DNA of 64,000 nucleotides. Origin: Haladaptatus caseinilyticus (lineage in GTDB: Archaea; Halobacteriota; Halobacteria; Halobacteriales; Haladaptataceae). A program made the position numbers and the translations under genes. Below, piece after piece: positions 62,468 to 64,000 of this stretch (position 1 is the stretch's first letter; every line of letters starts with the position of its first letter). The notes below the pieces were generated by a model. It did no database searches and was not told the DNA's origin. It was given only the letters and a program-made list of their open reading frames with translations. The DNA lies in the NCBI RefSeq assembly GCF_026248685.1, contig NZ_CP111036.1, positions 1,178,001 to 1,242,000 of the forward strand, in the 5' to 3' direction.

Positions 62468-62947
62468 ATGAGACGCCCACAGCTCTCCGGCGACCGGGTA
62501 CAGTCGCGCTGGTGGTACTGGATCGCGGCGGTTCCCATCGTTTTCGTTTTTTGGTTGGTGACCGTCGCGTGGGTCGCGTTCGCCATGTCGATTGACCCTA
62601 GTTTCGTCGGTGATTCCGCTCCGTCGTTTTTCGTCCGTCTTCTCGTCGCCATCCCGCACGCAACCGTCGTCTCACTGGTGGCGGTCGGAATTCCGTTCGC
62701 CGTTCTCATCGCGATCCTCCCGCTCGCGGTGTTTCAGGATACGGTCGCAATCAACCGTGCTGAAACTGGATGGGAGCCGTCGAGCCGGAACTTCGCCCTC
62801 TCCGGGTTGCTTGGACTCATCGCAGCAGTCGTAGTTGGGATTTTCACCATCGATATCTCGCTCGCCATCATCGCCGGATTCGTCCTGAGTGTTCCCTTCG
62901 CACTGTATTATCTTCGGGAACGTCACGAGAAGCTCGGCGTTCCGTAA
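62468..62947 (+). CDS. four-helix membrane protein (159 aa)
   Basis: 159 aa with four hydrophobic helices (about 18-41, 55-85, 107-125, 128-145), e.g. WYWIAAVPIVFVFWLVTVAW and LVAVGIPFAVLIAILPLAVF. No family assigned. It starts with MRRPQLSGDRVQSRW, a basic cytoplasmic head, and ends with a polar tail RERHEKLGVP. It lies between hemL and hemC in the same direction, and a GTTTTATCC box about 62434-62441 gives leaderless spacing, so it may be expressed on its own. Confidence 0.7.
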   Translation: MRRPQLSGDRVQSRWWYWIAAVPIVFVFWLVTVAWVAFAMSIDPSFVGDSAPSFFVRLLVAIPHATVVSLVAVGIPFAVLIAILPLAVFQDTVAINRAETGWEPSSRNFALSGLLGLIAAVVVGIFTIDISLAIIAGFVLSVPFALYYLRERHEKLGVP

Positions 62948-63379
62948 GAATGCGGATCTCGTGAGGCTGTCGATGATTTCTCTGCTCTCGATGGTTTTCT
63001 GGAACGACGACTCACAGCATCGCCCGAATTGCTGGCTCCAAAAACCGCCTGCGGACAGTCGTGCCGACCGCTCCCCCGATTGTCCGCGACGTTCCCTCTC
63101 CTCCCCGGGTGTTCGGACATCTGCGCCAGCGGTCGGCGCAGGTGTTCCCGCCGTGCATCCTGAAATCAGCAGGTCGATTAATAGCCATGCTGCTGCCGGT
63201 GACACAACCGGTAGAGTGCTTGCCGCTTCCCGTGTGAGCAGAACCGTCCTCCGGTGCTTTTGTCGAGCTTTTACAGGGGAACGGACGGGGTCTGCTCGAA
63301 TCGCGCAGACTCCGTCTTTTGACCGTCGTAAAAGGTCGGTTGCGAAGATGGTTTTACTATCCAGTGCGGAGGGGAGGAT
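62948..63379. other. 432-nt gap upstream of hemC
   Basis: No credible gene. The hemC TATA-like TTTTACTA lies at about 63351-63358. A 7-bp inverted pair CTGCGCC and GGCGCAG (about 63121-63141, with a 7-nt loop) could form a small hairpin. An overlapping plus frame is Ser/Arg-rich and looks non-coding. No RNA gene is recognised. Confidence 0.45.
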
Positions 63380-64000
63380 ATGAGCAAGCGCGGAAAGGAA
63401 CTCACGTTGGCGACGCGGGGGTCGGACCTCGCCATCCGACAGTCGGGGGAGGTAACGGCGGCACTGGAAGACCGTCGGTTCTCGGTCGAACTCGTCGAAG
63501 TGGAGACGACTGGCGACCAGTTGGACGACGCACTCATCACGGAACTCGGAAAGACTGGTGCGTTCGTTCGTGATTTGGACCAAAAAGTGCTGGACGAGGA
63601 GGTCGATGGAGCGATCCATTCGATGAAGGATATGCCGACCGAACATCCGAACGAACTCATCGTCGCGGGCGTCCCCGAGCGCGCGAGCGCGAACGACGTG
63701 CTGGTTACGCCCGATGGAAAGCCCATCGACGCGCTCCGGGAGGGTGCAGTCGTCGGCACGTCAAGCCTTCGTCGGAAAGCCCAACTGCTGAACCATCGAC
63801 CGGACCTCACGGTCGAACCCCTGCGTGGAAACGTCGATACGCGAATCGAGAAACTGCTCGCCCCGGTGCTTCAGGCTGAACACGAAGAACGTACTGAGGA
63901 AGAAAAAGAACGGAAAGCGCACTCCGGAAAGAAGGACAGCTACGAGTTCCCCTACGACAAACGTGTCGAGGAGTGGTTCGACGACCTCGCCGAAATCGAA
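63380..64000 (+). CDS. hemC: hydroxymethylbilane synthase, partial (cut by window end)
   Basis: Porphobilinogen deaminase N-terminal 207 codons. Motifs: LATRGSDLAIRQSGEV, TTGDQLDDALITELGKTGAFVRDLD, DGAIHSMKDMPTEHP and VGTSSLRRKAQLLNHRPDLTVEPLRGNVDTRI in parts, including the Arg/Lys residues that hold the growing chain. The dipyrromethane-bearing cysteine lies in the missing C-terminus. The region after RIEKLLAPVLQAEHE carries an acidic insert (ERTEEEKERKAHSGKK) typical of halophiles. Belongs to tetrapyrrole synthesis with hemL. Confidence 0.92.
   Translation, partial: MSKRGKELTLATRGSDLAIRQSGEVTAALEDRRFSVELVEVETTGDQLDDALITELGKTGAFVRDLDQKVLDEEVDGAIHSMKDMPTEHPNELIVAGVPERASANDVLVTPDGKPIDALREGAVVGTSSLRRKAQLLNHRPDLTVEPLRGNVDTRIEKLLAPVLQAEHEERTEEEKERKAHSGKKDSYEFPYDKRVEEWFDDLAEIE

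Noticed and set aside
62889-63383. 164-codon frame between hemL region and hemC
   Set aside because: Ser/Arg-rich composition, no domain, overlaps the 3' end of the membrane protein gene and the hemC promoter.
1-64000. CRISPR array, rRNA operon, attachment site or replication origin
   Set aside because: No regularly spaced direct repeats, no rRNA-like sequence and no ORB-type repeat cluster or orc1/cdc6 gene was seen; mcm alone does not mark an origin.

Overview
The window reads as haloarchaeal chromosome (class Halobacteria). The proteins are acidic, most well-placed starts lack a Shine-Dalgarno and sit 25-30 nt downstream of an AT-rich TATA-like box (leaderless pattern), and the gene set is archaeal: PolD small subunit, MCM, TFB, TiaS, CarS, halobacterial HTH_10 and HalOD1 proteins, and multi-domain PhoU/TrkA-C proteins. 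The moderate GC content and gene mix would fit a Haladaptatus-like genome, but the genus is only a guess. Most of the window is housekeeping DNA. I see no CRISPR array, no rRNA and no complete insertion sequence; two tRNA genes (Pro-TGG and His-GTG) are present.

Layout. 0.1-2.8 kb: small zinc-finger protein, signal peptidase I, DNA polymerase D small subunit. 2.9-9.4 kb: a 2-oxoacid dehydrogenase complex (E1alpha, E1beta, E2, E3) on the minus strand with lipoyl synthase upstream, so the complex and its cofactor maker are together. 9.6-14.4 kb: small membrane protein, two MATE exporters, a GGCT-fold protein, an esterase. 14.5-25 kb: citrate synthase, PhoU/TrkA-C regulator, RidA, an aspartoacylase-family/threonine synthase pair, TiaS, an archaeal HTH regulator, glutaredoxin, NCS2 purine permease. 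25-30.6 kb: GfcR-type PRTase regulator, ThrRS, PyrE, CarS, proline dehydrogenase.

32-40.9 kb is the most intriguing housekeeping block. It holds a ParA/MinD-like protein whose P-loop lysines are replaced, an HTH protein and TFB, then a seven-gene minus-strand run: mcm, a 92-aa protein, a KaiC/RadA-like protein without a P-loop, a 112-aa protein, a coiled-coil protein, a 207-aa protein and an intact MinD ATPase. The arrangement suggests a haloarchaeal module linking the replicative helicase with MinD-type ATPases and pseudo-ATPases.

41-51.6 kb: tRNA-Pro, a Ski2-like DEVH helicase with a zinc finger, a cupin, and a full-length TnpB homologue in which all three RuvC catalytic residues are replaced (S198, G281, H361). 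It has lost recognisable transposon context, which makes it a candidate RNA-guided, nuclease-dead regulator. Next to it lie an M50/CBS protease and a bat-type regulator, APC permease and solute-binding lipoprotein cluster. 51.6-64 kb: HalOD1 protein, lipoprotein, tRNA-His with an encoded G-1, GNAT, a zinc-finger KaiC-like pseudo-ATPase, a 779-aa beta-helix protein, a Tat-exported beta-propeller, aspartate kinase, hemL and the start of hemC (cut by the window end). Several perfect palindromes lie at promoters: 9987-10030, 29694-29709, 50173-50188 and 60857-60885.
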